A program made the position numbers and the translations under genes. This document shows positions 1-5,777 of a stretch of 5,777 bases of DNA, one piece after another. The notes beneath the pieces were generated by a model. The model was not told the origin of the DNA. It saw nothing but the letters and a program-made list of their open reading frames with translations, and did no database searches. The stretch comes from Sulfurimonas sp. (lineage in GTDB: Bacteria; Campylobacterota; Campylobacteria; Campylobacterales; Sulfurimonadaceae): contig JALSMC010000323.1 of NCBI GenBank assembly GCA_026987995.1, forward strand, positions 1 through 5,777, written 5' to 3'. Position 1 is the stretch's first letter. The number at the start of each line of letters is the position of its first letter.

Positions 1-858
1 TCGTGTTTGGCTCAGTTGTATCTTTTCTTTGATGTACTCTTGCATAATATTTTCTAAGTCTACTTTTGCAAACTCTTTTTTTACCACTACTCTTAACTCT
101 TCTCCAAACTGGTTTACAAGCTGTACTCCGTCTGTACTACGTAAAACTCCAAGCAGTTGATAGTCGAACTTTTGTTTGTTACTATAAATAGTGAACTGAG
201 ATAAAGAGTTCTCAACCTCACTAGGAGTCCCTTCTATAACTTTCTTACCATGGTTTAAAAAGGCTATCTTATGACAGCGTTGTGCCTCTTCCATATAGTG
301 TGTCGTAACAAAAAGAGTTTTTCCCTCTTGTGAAAGTTCGTAAAATATATCCCACAACTCTTTTCTAGTAGAAGGATCTATGCCCGCTGTAGGTTCATCA
401 AGAAATATCACCTCTGGATTATGAGCAAGTGCACAACAGAGCGAAAGCCTGCGTTTATAGCCACCACTTAGAGTACCTGCTTTTGCATCTTTAAAGTCAA
501 TGATTTTATATTTTTTTAGTAATTCTAAAAGGTCATTTTTGTTTACATCTTCGTACAAAGAGCTATAAAACTTCAAGTTTTGGTACACACTCAGCTCTTC
601 ATATAGTCCAAAATCTTGTGCCACATAGCCTATGGTTTGCTTGAGTTCATCTGAGTAGTCACTTACATTGTAGCCTGCAACATTTGCACTGCCGCTACTT
701 ATCTCTAACAGAGAACAAAGCATTCGTATAGTAGTAGTTTTTCCTGCTGCGTTTGGACCAAGCAGTCCAAATATTTCACCTTTTTTTATATCTAAAGAGA
801 GACTCTCAACAACCTTTGTTTTTCCAAAAGATTTGCTCAAGTTTTTGAGTTGTATCAT
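1..858 (-). CDS. ABC transporter ATP-binding protein (ABC-2/DrrA-CcmA type), 3' end cut by window edge
   Basis: This is the nucleotide-binding subunit of an ABC-2-type transporter, which would sit on the cytoplasmic face of the inner membrane and drive export by ATP hydrolysis. I translated 286 codons from ATG 858 to the left edge without a stop. The visible motifs are Walker A GPNAAGKT (residues 34-41), Q-loop Q81, signature LSGGYKRRL (130-138), Walker B VIFLDEPT (150-157) and the H-loop histidine H187 in TTHYMEEA. The order and spacing fit the DrrA/CcmA family, usually about 300 aa, so little is likely missing. Walker A has Ala where Gly is usual (GPNGAGKT); this should be tolerated. The start overlaps the coaX stop as ATGA, which suggests translational coupling. 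The substrate cannot be read from the sequence, and the permease is expected beyond the left edge. The family call is secure. Confidence 0.95.
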   Translation of the reverse strand, partial: MIQLKNLSKSFGKTKVVESLSLDIKKGEIFGLLGPNAAGKTTTIRMLCSLLEISSGSANVAGYNVSDYSDELKQTIGYVAQDFGLYEELSVYQNLKFYSSLYEDVNKNDLLELLKKYKIIDFKDAKAGTLSGGYKRRLSLCCALAHNPEVIFLDEPTAGIDPSTRKELWDIFYELSQEGKTLFVTTHYMEEAQRCHKIAFLNHGKKVIEGTPSEVENSLSQFTIYSNKQKFDYQLLGVLRSTDGVQLVNQFGEELRVVVKKEFAKVDLENIMQEYIKEKIQLSQTR

Positions 859-1466
859 AAACTTTTCTCTATAATTTTTTGCATTGCATGAAAAAGTAAG
901 TGAGGATTTAGTGTAGCACTGTCAAAAAGAGTTTGCAGTTTATCCCCATCACCACCGGTAAGAATAATAGGAAGATTATGACTCAGTACTTCACTATAAA
1001 GGAGTTTCAAAAACCCATAACTTATTGCATCTTGAGAGTTCTTTGCTAATGTTTTAGTGTCAAGAGAAAAGTTAAACTCATAATCAAGGGCTGGAGAAAT
1101 AGTCTTATAAGTCTTTTGCATAGCGTTTACTCCAGGGTAGATAAACCCACCCTCAAAAACACCATCTCGCATAACATCTACCGTAATGGCACTTCCAGCA
1201 TCTACAATTACACCATTATTTACAACTTCACAAGCGACAACCCTATCTATACCCATAGTCTCATAATAAGCAGACCGGTCAAGATATAAACCTAAGTCTA
1301 TCCAGTTTTTTAAAGAAGAAAGTTTTCTGTTTACACTGCTGTTTACAGATATATAATAAATTTTTTGTGTGATAGTTTGAGGTTTAAAATCCTCGACATT
1401 TTTTTTATACTCAATAGATCCATCATAAAAGTGATATGAAGTGTTTCCAATATCACATAAAAGCAT
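855..1466 (-). CDS. coaX: type III pantothenate kinase CoaX
   Basis: This cytoplasmic enzyme phosphorylates pantothenate with ATP, the first committed step of coenzyme A synthesis. Type III enzymes belong to the ASKHA fold and need a monovalent cation. From ATG 1466 the protein has 203 residues. Motifs are the phosphate-binding DIGNTS (5-10), GIDR (72-75), DAGSAITVD (89-97) with the expected catalytic and binding acidic residues, GGFIYPG (106-112), QDAISYG (145-151) and LTGGDG (169-174). Family members are often about 240-260 aa; this short form is typical of Campylobacterota. An in-frame GTG at 1481 would add five residues (to 208 aa), but ATG 1466 forms a TAATG overlap with the stop of the upstream gene and places DIGNT right at the N-terminus as in relatives, so I prefer it. 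The stop overlaps the ABC ATPase start by 4 nt. No CoaA- or type II-like kinase is visible in the window. Confidence 0.95.
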   Translation of the reverse strand: MLLCDIGNTSYHFYDGSIEYKKNVEDFKPQTITQKIYYISVNSSVNRKLSSLKNWIDLGLYLDRSAYYETMGIDRVVACEVVNNGVIVDAGSAITVDVMRDGVFEGGFIYPGVNAMQKTYKTISPALDYEFNFSLDTKTLAKNSQDAISYGFLKLLYSEVLSHNLPIILTGGDGDKLQTLFDSATLNPHLLFHAMQKIIEKSL

Positions 1467-1786
1467 TACTGGATTTTCCACCCTGCTTCTTTAAACGCGG
1501 CTGCTGCTTTTGAGCATAAAGGAGCATCTATAAAGATAATCTTATGCTTAAAATTATGTTCACAAAACACTGTCAGTTTTGTATATATCTCTTGAAATTT
1601 ATGTACATCTTTCATCAAAATTCTGCTCTTTTGACTTACTGCAAATATCGCCCAAAAATATCCTGTTTGATCTGTTGCTTTATAGATTTTAATCTTGTTA
1701 CGAATGCCCAACTCTTTAGGAGAGATTTCTAACATTTTTTTATAAATTTTCCCTTTTTTTCTGAGGGAGTCTACTACCATCTGCAT
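1466..1786 (-). CDS. hypothetical protein, about 106 aa, coupled to coaX
   Basis: I do not recognise this protein. It is small, basic and lysine-rich, with no signal peptide, membrane segment or cysteine-pair motif. Visible stretches are a predicted strand-like GYFWAIFAVSQKSRILM (residues 42-58), a helical middle (about 60-75), a strand KIIFIDAP (82-89) and a C-terminal alanine-rich helix ending in GWKIQ. This looks like a compact alpha/beta fold in the cytoplasm. The stop TAA overlaps the preferred coaX start (TAATG), and the upstream DUF255-type gene ends 37 nt before its start, so it sits inside an operon and is very probably real. The start is uncertain: ATG 1786 has only a distant AAGG, and internal ATGs at 1780 and 1735 (giving MLEISPKEL) are alternatives. 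Function is unknown; context alone does not link it to CoA synthesis. Confidence 0.8.
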   Translation of the reverse strand: MQMVVDSLRKKGKIYKKMLEISPKELGIRNKIKIYKATDQTGYFWAIFAVSQKSRILMKDVHKFQEIYTKLTVFCEHNFKHKIIFIDAPLCSKAAAAFKEAGWKIQ

Positions 1787-1802
1787 ATCTATGTTTTTGC
1801 CT

Positions 1803-1818
1803 TGTAAAAGTATTTACA
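1803..1818. repeat. perfect 6-bp inverted repeat, TGTAAA-N4-TTTACA
   Basis: In the 37-nt gap between the DUF255-type gene and the 106-aa gene lies a perfect palindrome with arms TGTAAA (1803-1808) and TTTACA (1813-1818) and a 4-nt spacer. On the transcribed minus strand it could form a weak six-pair hairpin just before the only Shine-Dalgarno-like AAGG. No U-tract follows, so it is not a normal intrinsic terminator. It could be an operator half-site pair, a mild translational control hairpin, or chance in AT-rich DNA. Confidence 0.4.
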
Positions 1819-1823
1819 GTATT

Positions 1824-3761
1824 TTACCATCTTCTTTTTAAATCTATTGCTTTGAGCACTTTTTTTAGACTTTTATCTTTAGAGTAACAGAGTCTAATTG
1901 TACATGCAAGGTAATCATTATACTTCTCTTCTTTTGTTAAAATATAAGGGTAAGTAGTTCTTTTTATCTCTTTTTTGTGGTTTAATAGATTTGTCTTGTT
2001 ACTTTTTAAAGTTGTTACTTTAAGGTTTTTCATAAGGTATGCTTTTGCTAGTCCTGGCACATCATAAAGCTTATGCTTTAACTCTTCTTCTTGAAGTTCT
2101 AGTGTTGCATTTGCTAGTTTTTCATAACGAAAAGATGCTTTTAGTGCTGCTAGATTTATAATATTTTGTAACATTTTAGACAGAGGGGAAGTGTAGTACT
2201 TATCTATAAGACCTGCTTTTATATGCAACTTATCATCACTTAAGTACCAGATACCTTTTTTATAAAACTTAGAGTTTGCATGGTTGAGAAGATACTCTGC
2301 AAAATCAAGCTTCTTTTTGTCATAGTTTACTTCATATCCAGCGATTAAAGCTCCTATAAAAAAACTGTAGTCTTCTAAAAGACCTTTTTGTTTTGGTGCA
2401 ACTCCGATAACTGCCTGATGATATAAGTCATAGTTTTTAAACATTAAGTCTGTTAATGCCTTCAGTGTTTTTTCGGCTTTTCTTTCGTACTTTTTATCGA
2501 TTAAAGATGCACTGTAGAGTGCTTCAATCATCAAAGCATTCCATGCAGTATTTATCTTTTTGTCTATAAATGGATACTCTTTTTTTTCACGAACCTTGAG
2601 TAATTTTTTTCGCATACTTTTAAAGTTCTTAGGTCGTGCATCATCATAAATATTAAGATGCATTTTACCTTCAAAATTTTCTATATATTTGACACCACTT
2701 CCGCTAAGTTCTTTTTTTGAAAATACAAAATAAGCACCCTCTTCATGGTTAGTATCTGCATCACTTGCACTATAGTATAAGTCGTCTTTAACATAACGTG
2801 CATCGAGCATAGCTATAGTCTCTACAACTACATCTTTATAGAGTTGTTTACCAGTTCTTACATATGCTCTTACATATAGAGGAATCAACTCTGCTTGATC
2901 GTAAAGCATCTTCTCAAAATGTGGTATCTCCCATGCAGCATCTACAGTGTAACGAAAAAAGCCACCTTCAACTTGGTCATATATGCCTCTCAATGCCATA
3001 ACATCCAACATCTCATATGAGTAGTCATACAGCTCTTCATCATTGTTTAACTGTGCTATATCCATCATCAAAGAGAGTTTTGCAGCTTCAGGGAACTTGC
3101 GTCCACTTCCAAAACCACTATATATCTCATCAAAATTTTCTTTGAGCGAGTCACTTAATGTATTAACAGATATATCACCTATTTGTACTTCTTCGTAAAC
3201 CACCTGAGCATTAATCGTTTTCTGTATCTCTGCTAACTCTTTTTGAAACTTAGCATCATATCTTTTATATTTTTTTCCTAACTTTTCTACAAGAGTATCT
3301 AAACCCTCTGAGTAAGTTTGTTTATGTAGTGGTATATAAGTTCCCCCGTAAAAAACCTTTTTATCAGGTGTCATAAACATACTCAAAGGCCATCCTCCAG
3401 CATGATGTTTCATCTTAAGGTAGACTTCTTGATAGAGAGAGTCAAGATGAGGCATCTCTTCACGGTCAACTTTAATAGATATAAAGTACTTATTAAAAAG
3501 TTTTGCAAGCTTTTTATTTTTAAAAGACTCTCTTTGCATAACATGGCACCAGTGACATGTAGAGTAACCCAATGATAAGAAAATTGCTTTATTCTCGCGT
3601 TTTGCTTTTGCGAAAGCTTTGTCTCCCCACGGCATCCAATTTACTGGGTCATTCTTATGAGAAAGTAGGTAAGGAGATGTTTCAAATTCGAGTGCATTAG
3701 TAAATTCTTTTGCATTTAATGATAGAATCAACAGAGTGATTAATAATAATATAATTTTCAT
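1824..3761 (-). CDS. exported DUF255/YyaL (SPATA20-like) thioredoxin-domain protein
   Basis: This belongs to the DUF255/YyaL family, which joins an N-terminal thioredoxin-like domain to a C-terminal (alpha/alpha)6 barrel like sugar epimerases and glycosidases. Its biochemical role is unsettled; a redox or carbohydrate-related role is usually guessed. From ATG 3761 it has 645 residues. [17 protein letters not shown] (1-17) is a Sec signal peptide with likely cleavage before KEF, so it should act in the periplasm. Motifs are CHWCHVM (69-75), DREEMP (99-104), GGWPL (122-126), GGTYIP (139-144), GGFFRYTVD and PHFEKMLYD (266-288), [15 protein letters not shown] (331-345), [10 protein letters not shown] (405-414), LLEDYSFF, and C-terminal cysteines C620 and C625. 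Length is close to the family norm, with no break. The reading frame stays open upstream to 3872, but that part (MYLYHIY...) is not family-like and the signal peptide fixes the start. No good Shine-Dalgarno is seen. It appears to head the minus-strand operon. Confidence 0.92.
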   Translation of the reverse strand: MKIILLLITLLILSLNAKEFTNALEFETSPYLLSHKNDPVNWMPWGDKAFAKAKRENKAIFLSLGYSTCHWCHVMQRESFKNKKLAKLFNKYFISIKVDREEMPHLDSLYQEVYLKMKHHAGGWPLSMFMTPDKKVFYGGTYIPLHKQTYSEGLDTLVEKLGKKYKRYDAKFQKELAEIQKTINAQVVYEEVQIGDISVNTLSDSLKENFDEIYSGFGSGRKFPEAAKLSLMMDIAQLNNDEELYDYSYEMLDVMALRGIYDQVEGGFFRYTVDAAWEIPHFEKMLYDQAELIPLYVRAYVRTGKQLYKDVVVETIAMLDARYVKDDLYYSASDADTNHEEGAYFVFSKKELSGSGVKYIENFEGKMHLNIYDDARPKNFKSMRKKLLKVREKKEYPFIDKKINTAWNALMIEALYSASLIDKKYERKAEKTLKALTDLMFKNYDLYHQAVIGVAPKQKGLLEDYSFFIGALIAGYEVNYDKKKLDFAEYLLNHANSKFYKKGIWYLSDDKLHIKAGLIDKYYTSPLSKMLQNIINLAALKASFRYEKLANATLELQEEELKHKLYDVPGLAKAYLMKNLKVTTLKSNKTNLLNHKKEIKRTTYPYILTKEEKYNDYLACTIRLCYSKDKSLKKVLKAIDLKRRW

Positions 3762-3767
3762 AGTCAG

Positions 3768-3773
3768 ATTATA
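3768..3773 (-). promoter_or_regulatory. alternative -10 box (TATAAT) adjoining the DUF255 gene start
   Basis: A consensus TATAAT on the minus strand ends 6 nt before ATG 3761. If used, transcription would begin at or beside the A of the start codon and give a leaderless mRNA, which would fit the lack of a Shine-Dalgarno there. In DNA this AT-rich, TATAAT by chance is common, so this is a weak call. Confidence 0.25.
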
Positions 3774-3808
3774 CATTTGAAGTGTAAAATAAATGTTAAG
3801 ATGGTGAA

Positions 3809-3814
3809 ATTCTA
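3809..3814 (-). promoter_or_regulatory. candidate -10 box for the minus-strand operon
   Basis: TAGAAT on the minus strand lies about 48 nt before ATG 3761. It is followed by TTCACCATCTTAA, nearly the mirror of what follows the tolC-side -10. Transcription would start near 3802 and leave a leader of about 40 nt. No -35 match is seen at 17 nt, which is normal in Campylobacterota, whose main sigma factor relies on the -10 and AT-rich upstream DNA. An alternative TATAAT lies at 3768-3773. Confidence 0.4.
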
Positions 3815-3883
3815 TTAAAGATAAAAATTTGCTTAATTTTCTAGGTTTTATATAAATATGATATAAGTACAAAAAATATAAGT

Positions 3884-3889
3884 TATAAT
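3884..3889 (+). promoter_or_regulatory. probable -10 box of the tolC-adaptor operon
   Basis: A perfect TATAAT lies 31 nt before ATG 3921, preceded by a long AT-rich tract as in Campylobacterota vegetative promoters, with no clear -35 hexamer. The expected transcription start is near 3896, giving a leader of about 25 nt that contains the ribosome binding site at 3909-3914. Confidence 0.55.
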
Positions 3890-3908
3890 TTCATCTTAAT
3901 AAATTAAT

Positions 3909-3914
3909 AAGGGA
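3909..3914 (+). promoter_or_regulatory. ribosome binding site of the TolC-family gene
   Basis: AAGGGA ends 6 nt before ATG 3921. It is a good Shine-Dalgarno match at normal spacing and fixes the start of the channel gene. Confidence 0.75.
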
Positions 3915-3920
3915 TTTGTC

Positions 3921-5279
3921 ATGAAAATAGTTATAGTTGTTATGATATTAATGCAACAGTTACTTATAGCTTCTGTAGATAAACTTACTTTAGATGAAGC
4001 TGTAAATATTCTACAAAAAGAAAACTTAGAAATCAAAGCAGCCACTCTTGATGTGAAGATAGCACAAGAGGATGAGAACACTGTTTCAGGGGCTCACTGG
4101 GGTAAACTTGATTTTATTCAAGATGCAGCACGCTCTAATGATGCTGGAAATGTTTTTGGTTTTAAACTTACTTCTCGTGAGGCAACTTTTGGGGACTTTG
4201 GATTTAGTGAGTTTAATCCTGCATTACCACAAGACACTTTACTTAAAACACAACCAAACGACTTAAACTACCCAGACGATAGAAACTTTTTTCAAAGTAA
4301 ACTCCGTTATGAAGTGCCTCTTTTTACAGGTTTCGCTTTAAGTTCATACGGTGATATTATGCATTCGATGACAAAAATGAAGTCCTTAGAAAAAGAAGAA
4401 CTTATCAATACTAAAATTTACGAGCTAAGAAAATCTTACTATAGTATGGCGCTACTTGAAAACTCAATTATAAATTTATCTACTATACTTACAAATATTG
4501 AGCATCTACAAAAAACTACCCAAAGTATGATAGATGTAGGATATGCAAAAAAAGTTGACCTTTTAGAAGTAAAAGCGAAGAAGGGAAATGTAGAGAGACT
4601 CTTAATACAGATGCAGTCTAACAAAACACTCTTGTATCACTATATAAGTTTTTTACTCAACCAAAAAGTATCAGAGATTACAGTACCAAACACCGAGATA
4701 CAGATGCCGAGTATTAGCGATGAAAATATTCTCTCATCAAATCTTGACATTCAAAAAGCCAGCACAGGTTTAGTCATCAGAAAAAATATGCTCTCTAGTG
4801 AAGAAGCCTCTTACTACCCTACTGTTGGTGCCTTTGGTGAAGTTGCAACTGCTGATAATAGTTTCTTAGGAGATGCAGTTGATCATAGTGCTTATACAGT
4901 AGGTGCAAGACTCACATGGAATATTTTTAATGGTGGTAGTGACAGTGCTAAAATTCAAAAGTCACAACTAGAGCTATTAAAAATGCGTTCACAAGTAAAC
5001 CTTGCAAAAAATGGCATAAGACTTCAAATAGCAAAGATAAGAACTGAAATACTAAGTGCGGACCAAGAGATAGAATCTTTAACAAAAGAGTTAGAATTAG
5101 CAGCCGCTATCTATGCAAACTATGAGGGACGATACAGAGAGAAACTTACATCAATGAATGATGTTATAATTAAACAATCACAACAGATAGAAAAAACACT
5201 CCAACTTCAAATGGCGAAAAACAAACGCAATGAAAAGATCTTTGCTTTAGAAAAACTTGCAAATACAAAAGGACTTTAA
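3921..5279 (+). CDS. TolC-family outer-membrane efflux channel protein
   Basis: This is an outer-membrane factor that would trimerise into a beta-barrel and periplasmic alpha-helical tunnel, forming the exit duct of a tripartite efflux or secretion pump. The 452-aa protein starts with a hydrophobic signal peptide (MKIVIVVMILMQQLLIAS, cleaved near residue 18), followed by LTLDEAV, the typical start of an OEP (outer membrane efflux protein) repeat. The two structural repeats are visible: long amphipathic helices (about 20-70 and 150-235), a strand region SKLRYEVPLFTGF near 130, then a second repeat with YYPTVGAFGEV (about 298-308), strand ARLTWNIFNGG (about 330-340) and a long C-terminal helical region rich in K, E and Q. 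Length matches the family. No lipobox is seen. The adaptor gene follows after 1 nt, so the pair is an operon. The substrate (metal, drug, lipid or solvent) cannot be told. Confidence 0.92.
   Translation: MKIVIVVMILMQQLLIASVDKLTLDEAVNILQKENLEIKAATLDVKIAQEDENTVSGAHWGKLDFIQDAARSNDAGNVFGFKLTSREATFGDFGFSEFNPALPQDTLLKTQPNDLNYPDDRNFFQSKLRYEVPLFTGFALSSYGDIMHSMTKMKSLEKEELINTKIYELRKSYYSMALLENSIINLSTILTNIEHLQKTTQSMIDVGYAKKVDLLEVKAKKGNVERLLIQMQSNKTLLYHYISFLLNQKVSEITVPNTEIQMPSISDENILSSNLDIQKASTGLVIRKNMLSSEEASYYPTVGAFGEVATADNSFLGDAVDHSAYTVGARLTWNIFNGGSDSAKIQKSQLELLKMRSQVNLAKNGIRLQIAKIRTEILSADQEIESLTKELELAAAIYANYEGRYREKLTSMNDVIIKQSQQIEKTLQLQMAKNKRNEKIFALEKLANTKGL
5267..5273 (+). promoter_or_regulatory. ribosome binding site of the adaptor gene, inside the end of the channel gene
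   Basis: AAAAGGA overlaps the last codons of the TolC-family gene and ends 7 nt before ATG 5281. It supports both the adaptor start and coupled translation of the two genes. Confidence 0.7.
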
Positions 5280-5280
5280 A

Positions 5281-5777
5281 ATGAAAAAAATATTACTTAT
5301 CATAGCACTTGGTGCTACACTTATGGCAGAAACACTTACACTTTCAGGTAGTGTTATCTCTGATAACCAAAAAATGATAACAAGTCGTTTTATGGGTTTT
5401 GTAACAAATGTATATGTAAATGAGGGTGAAAAAGTTAGAAAAAATCAAACTCTTTATACTATTGACTCTCGTGAGATAGACTCGGCTGCTCGCCAAAGCC
5501 AACTAAGCCTTCAGATGTATGAAAACCAGTACACAAATGTAAAACTTAATCTTGAGCGCTATAAAAGACTCTTAGAAAAAGATATGGTTTCAAAGTACGA
5601 GGTCGAAAACCTTGAACTAGCAGCAATTAACCTTCAAGATATGATAAGTATAGCTAAAGCAAGACTTCAAGAAGTGAAAAATCAATATAACTACTTAAAT
5701 GTTAAAGCACCAAACAATGGTGTTGTTGTCGCTAAAAATATAAAAGTAGGTGAGATGGCTATGCCTGGTATGCCGGC
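5281..5777 (+). CDS. RND/HlyD-type efflux periplasmic adaptor subunit, 3' end cut by window edge
   Basis: This is a membrane fusion protein that would link an inner-membrane pump to the TolC-like channel in the periplasm. The window holds 165 codons. Residues 1-16 (MKKILLIIALGATLMA) form a cleavable Sec signal with likely cut before ETLTL. There is no lipobox cysteine, so it is probably a soluble or peripherally attached adaptor. The first half of the lipoyl (biotinyl-like) domain covers about 30-62 (GFVTNVYVNEGEKVRKNQTLYTID). A coiled-coil hairpin runs from about 65 to 136, with the typical KRLLEKDMVSKYEVENLELA turn region. The second lipoyl half begins at VKAPNNGVV (141-149), followed by KVGEMAMPG. 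The beta-barrel and membrane-proximal domains lie beyond the edge. The close RND-type layout suggests an RND pump next, but an ABC (MacB-like) pump is possible. Confidence 0.93.
   Translation, partial: MKKILLIIALGATLMAETLTLSGSVISDNQKMITSRFMGFVTNVYVNEGEKVRKNQTLYTIDSREIDSAARQSQLSLQMYENQYTNVKLNLERYKRLLEKDMVSKYEVENLELAAINLQDMISIAKARLQEVKNQYNYLNVKAPNNGVVVAKNIKVGEMAMPGMP

Larger units (their letters stand above)
3796..3899. repeat. mirrored element in the divergent promoter region
   Basis: The left arm (3796-3811, TTAAGATGGTGAAATT) and the right arm (3887-3899, AATTTCATCTTAA) are inverted copies: the right arm's reverse complement TTAAGATGAAATT equals the left arm minus a 3-nt insert. Each arm begins within the -10 box of its own outward promoter and runs downstream across the expected start of transcription. 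Such symmetry fits a shared operator, where one regulator would control both transcription units, or a duplicated promoter. No regulator gene is present in the window. Confidence 0.5.

Noticed and set aside
1544..1732. Plus-strand frame of 62 codons opposite the 106-aa gene
   Set aside because: It lies antisense within a better supported gene, has no ribosome binding site and has a Cys/Phe-rich composition typical of a shadow frame.
3824..3840. AAAATT-TGCTT-AATTTT inverted repeat in the divergent promoter region
   Set aside because: It is made only of A and T pairs in very AT-rich DNA, too weak for a terminator, and no gene ends here.
3762..3872. 37-residue N-terminal extension of the DUF255 protein
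   Set aside because: The frame is open, but the extension covers the promoter region, shows no family similarity and would bury the signal peptide inside the protein.
3896..4081. Minus-strand frame of 61 codons at the start of the TolC-family gene
   Set aside because: It is antisense to the clear signal peptide and OEP start of the channel gene; its composition is that of a reverse-strand shadow.
4072..4266. Second plus-strand frame of 64 codons inside the TolC-family gene
   Set aside because: It is an out-of-frame shadow fully contained in the channel gene, with no start signal.
4439..4624. Minus-strand frame of 61 codons inside the TolC-family gene
   Set aside because: It is an antisense shadow of a helical coding region with no independent support.
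1..5777. Defence system, mobile element, CRISPR array, tRNA or other novel system
   Set aside because: I found no repeat arrays, transposase or integrase motifs, tRNA-like cloverleafs or unexplained long non-coding stretch; all large frames belong to known housekeeping or envelope families except the 106-aa protein.

Overview
The window is AT-rich, densely coded DNA with short intergenic gaps. It looks like the chromosome of a Campylobacterota (epsilonproteobacterial) species, possibly a Sulfurimonas-like environmental one. This rests on base composition, the short CoaX type that begins almost directly at its DIGNT motif, the small Sec-exported envelope proteins and the compact operons. The genus is an inference.

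Left part, minus strand (1-3761): four genes read leftwards, apparently as one operon. In transcription order they are an exported DUF255/YyaL-type protein (thioredoxin-like domain with CHWC plus an alpha-barrel domain), an unrecognised basic protein of about 106 aa, type III pantothenate kinase CoaX (first step of coenzyme A synthesis), and an ABC-2/DrrA-type ATPase that runs off the left edge. The gaps are 37 nt, a TAATG overlap and an ATGA overlap, so the last three genes are probably translationally coupled. The ATPase's membrane partner should lie beyond the left edge.

Centre (3762-3920): a 159-bp divergent promoter region. Each direction has a plausible -10 hexamer, and each is followed by almost the same sequence in mirror image. 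The two promoters may be related or may share a regulator.

Right part, plus strand (3921-5777): a TolC-family outer-membrane efflux channel, followed after 1 nt by the start of an HlyD/RND-type periplasmic adaptor cut by the right edge. An inner-membrane pump gene probably follows outside the window.

There are no RNA genes, mobile elements, CRISPR arrays or phage signs. The window reads as ordinary core and envelope gene content. The points most worth a second look are the mirrored promoter elements, the export of the DUF255 protein, and the unrecognised small gene coupled to coaX.
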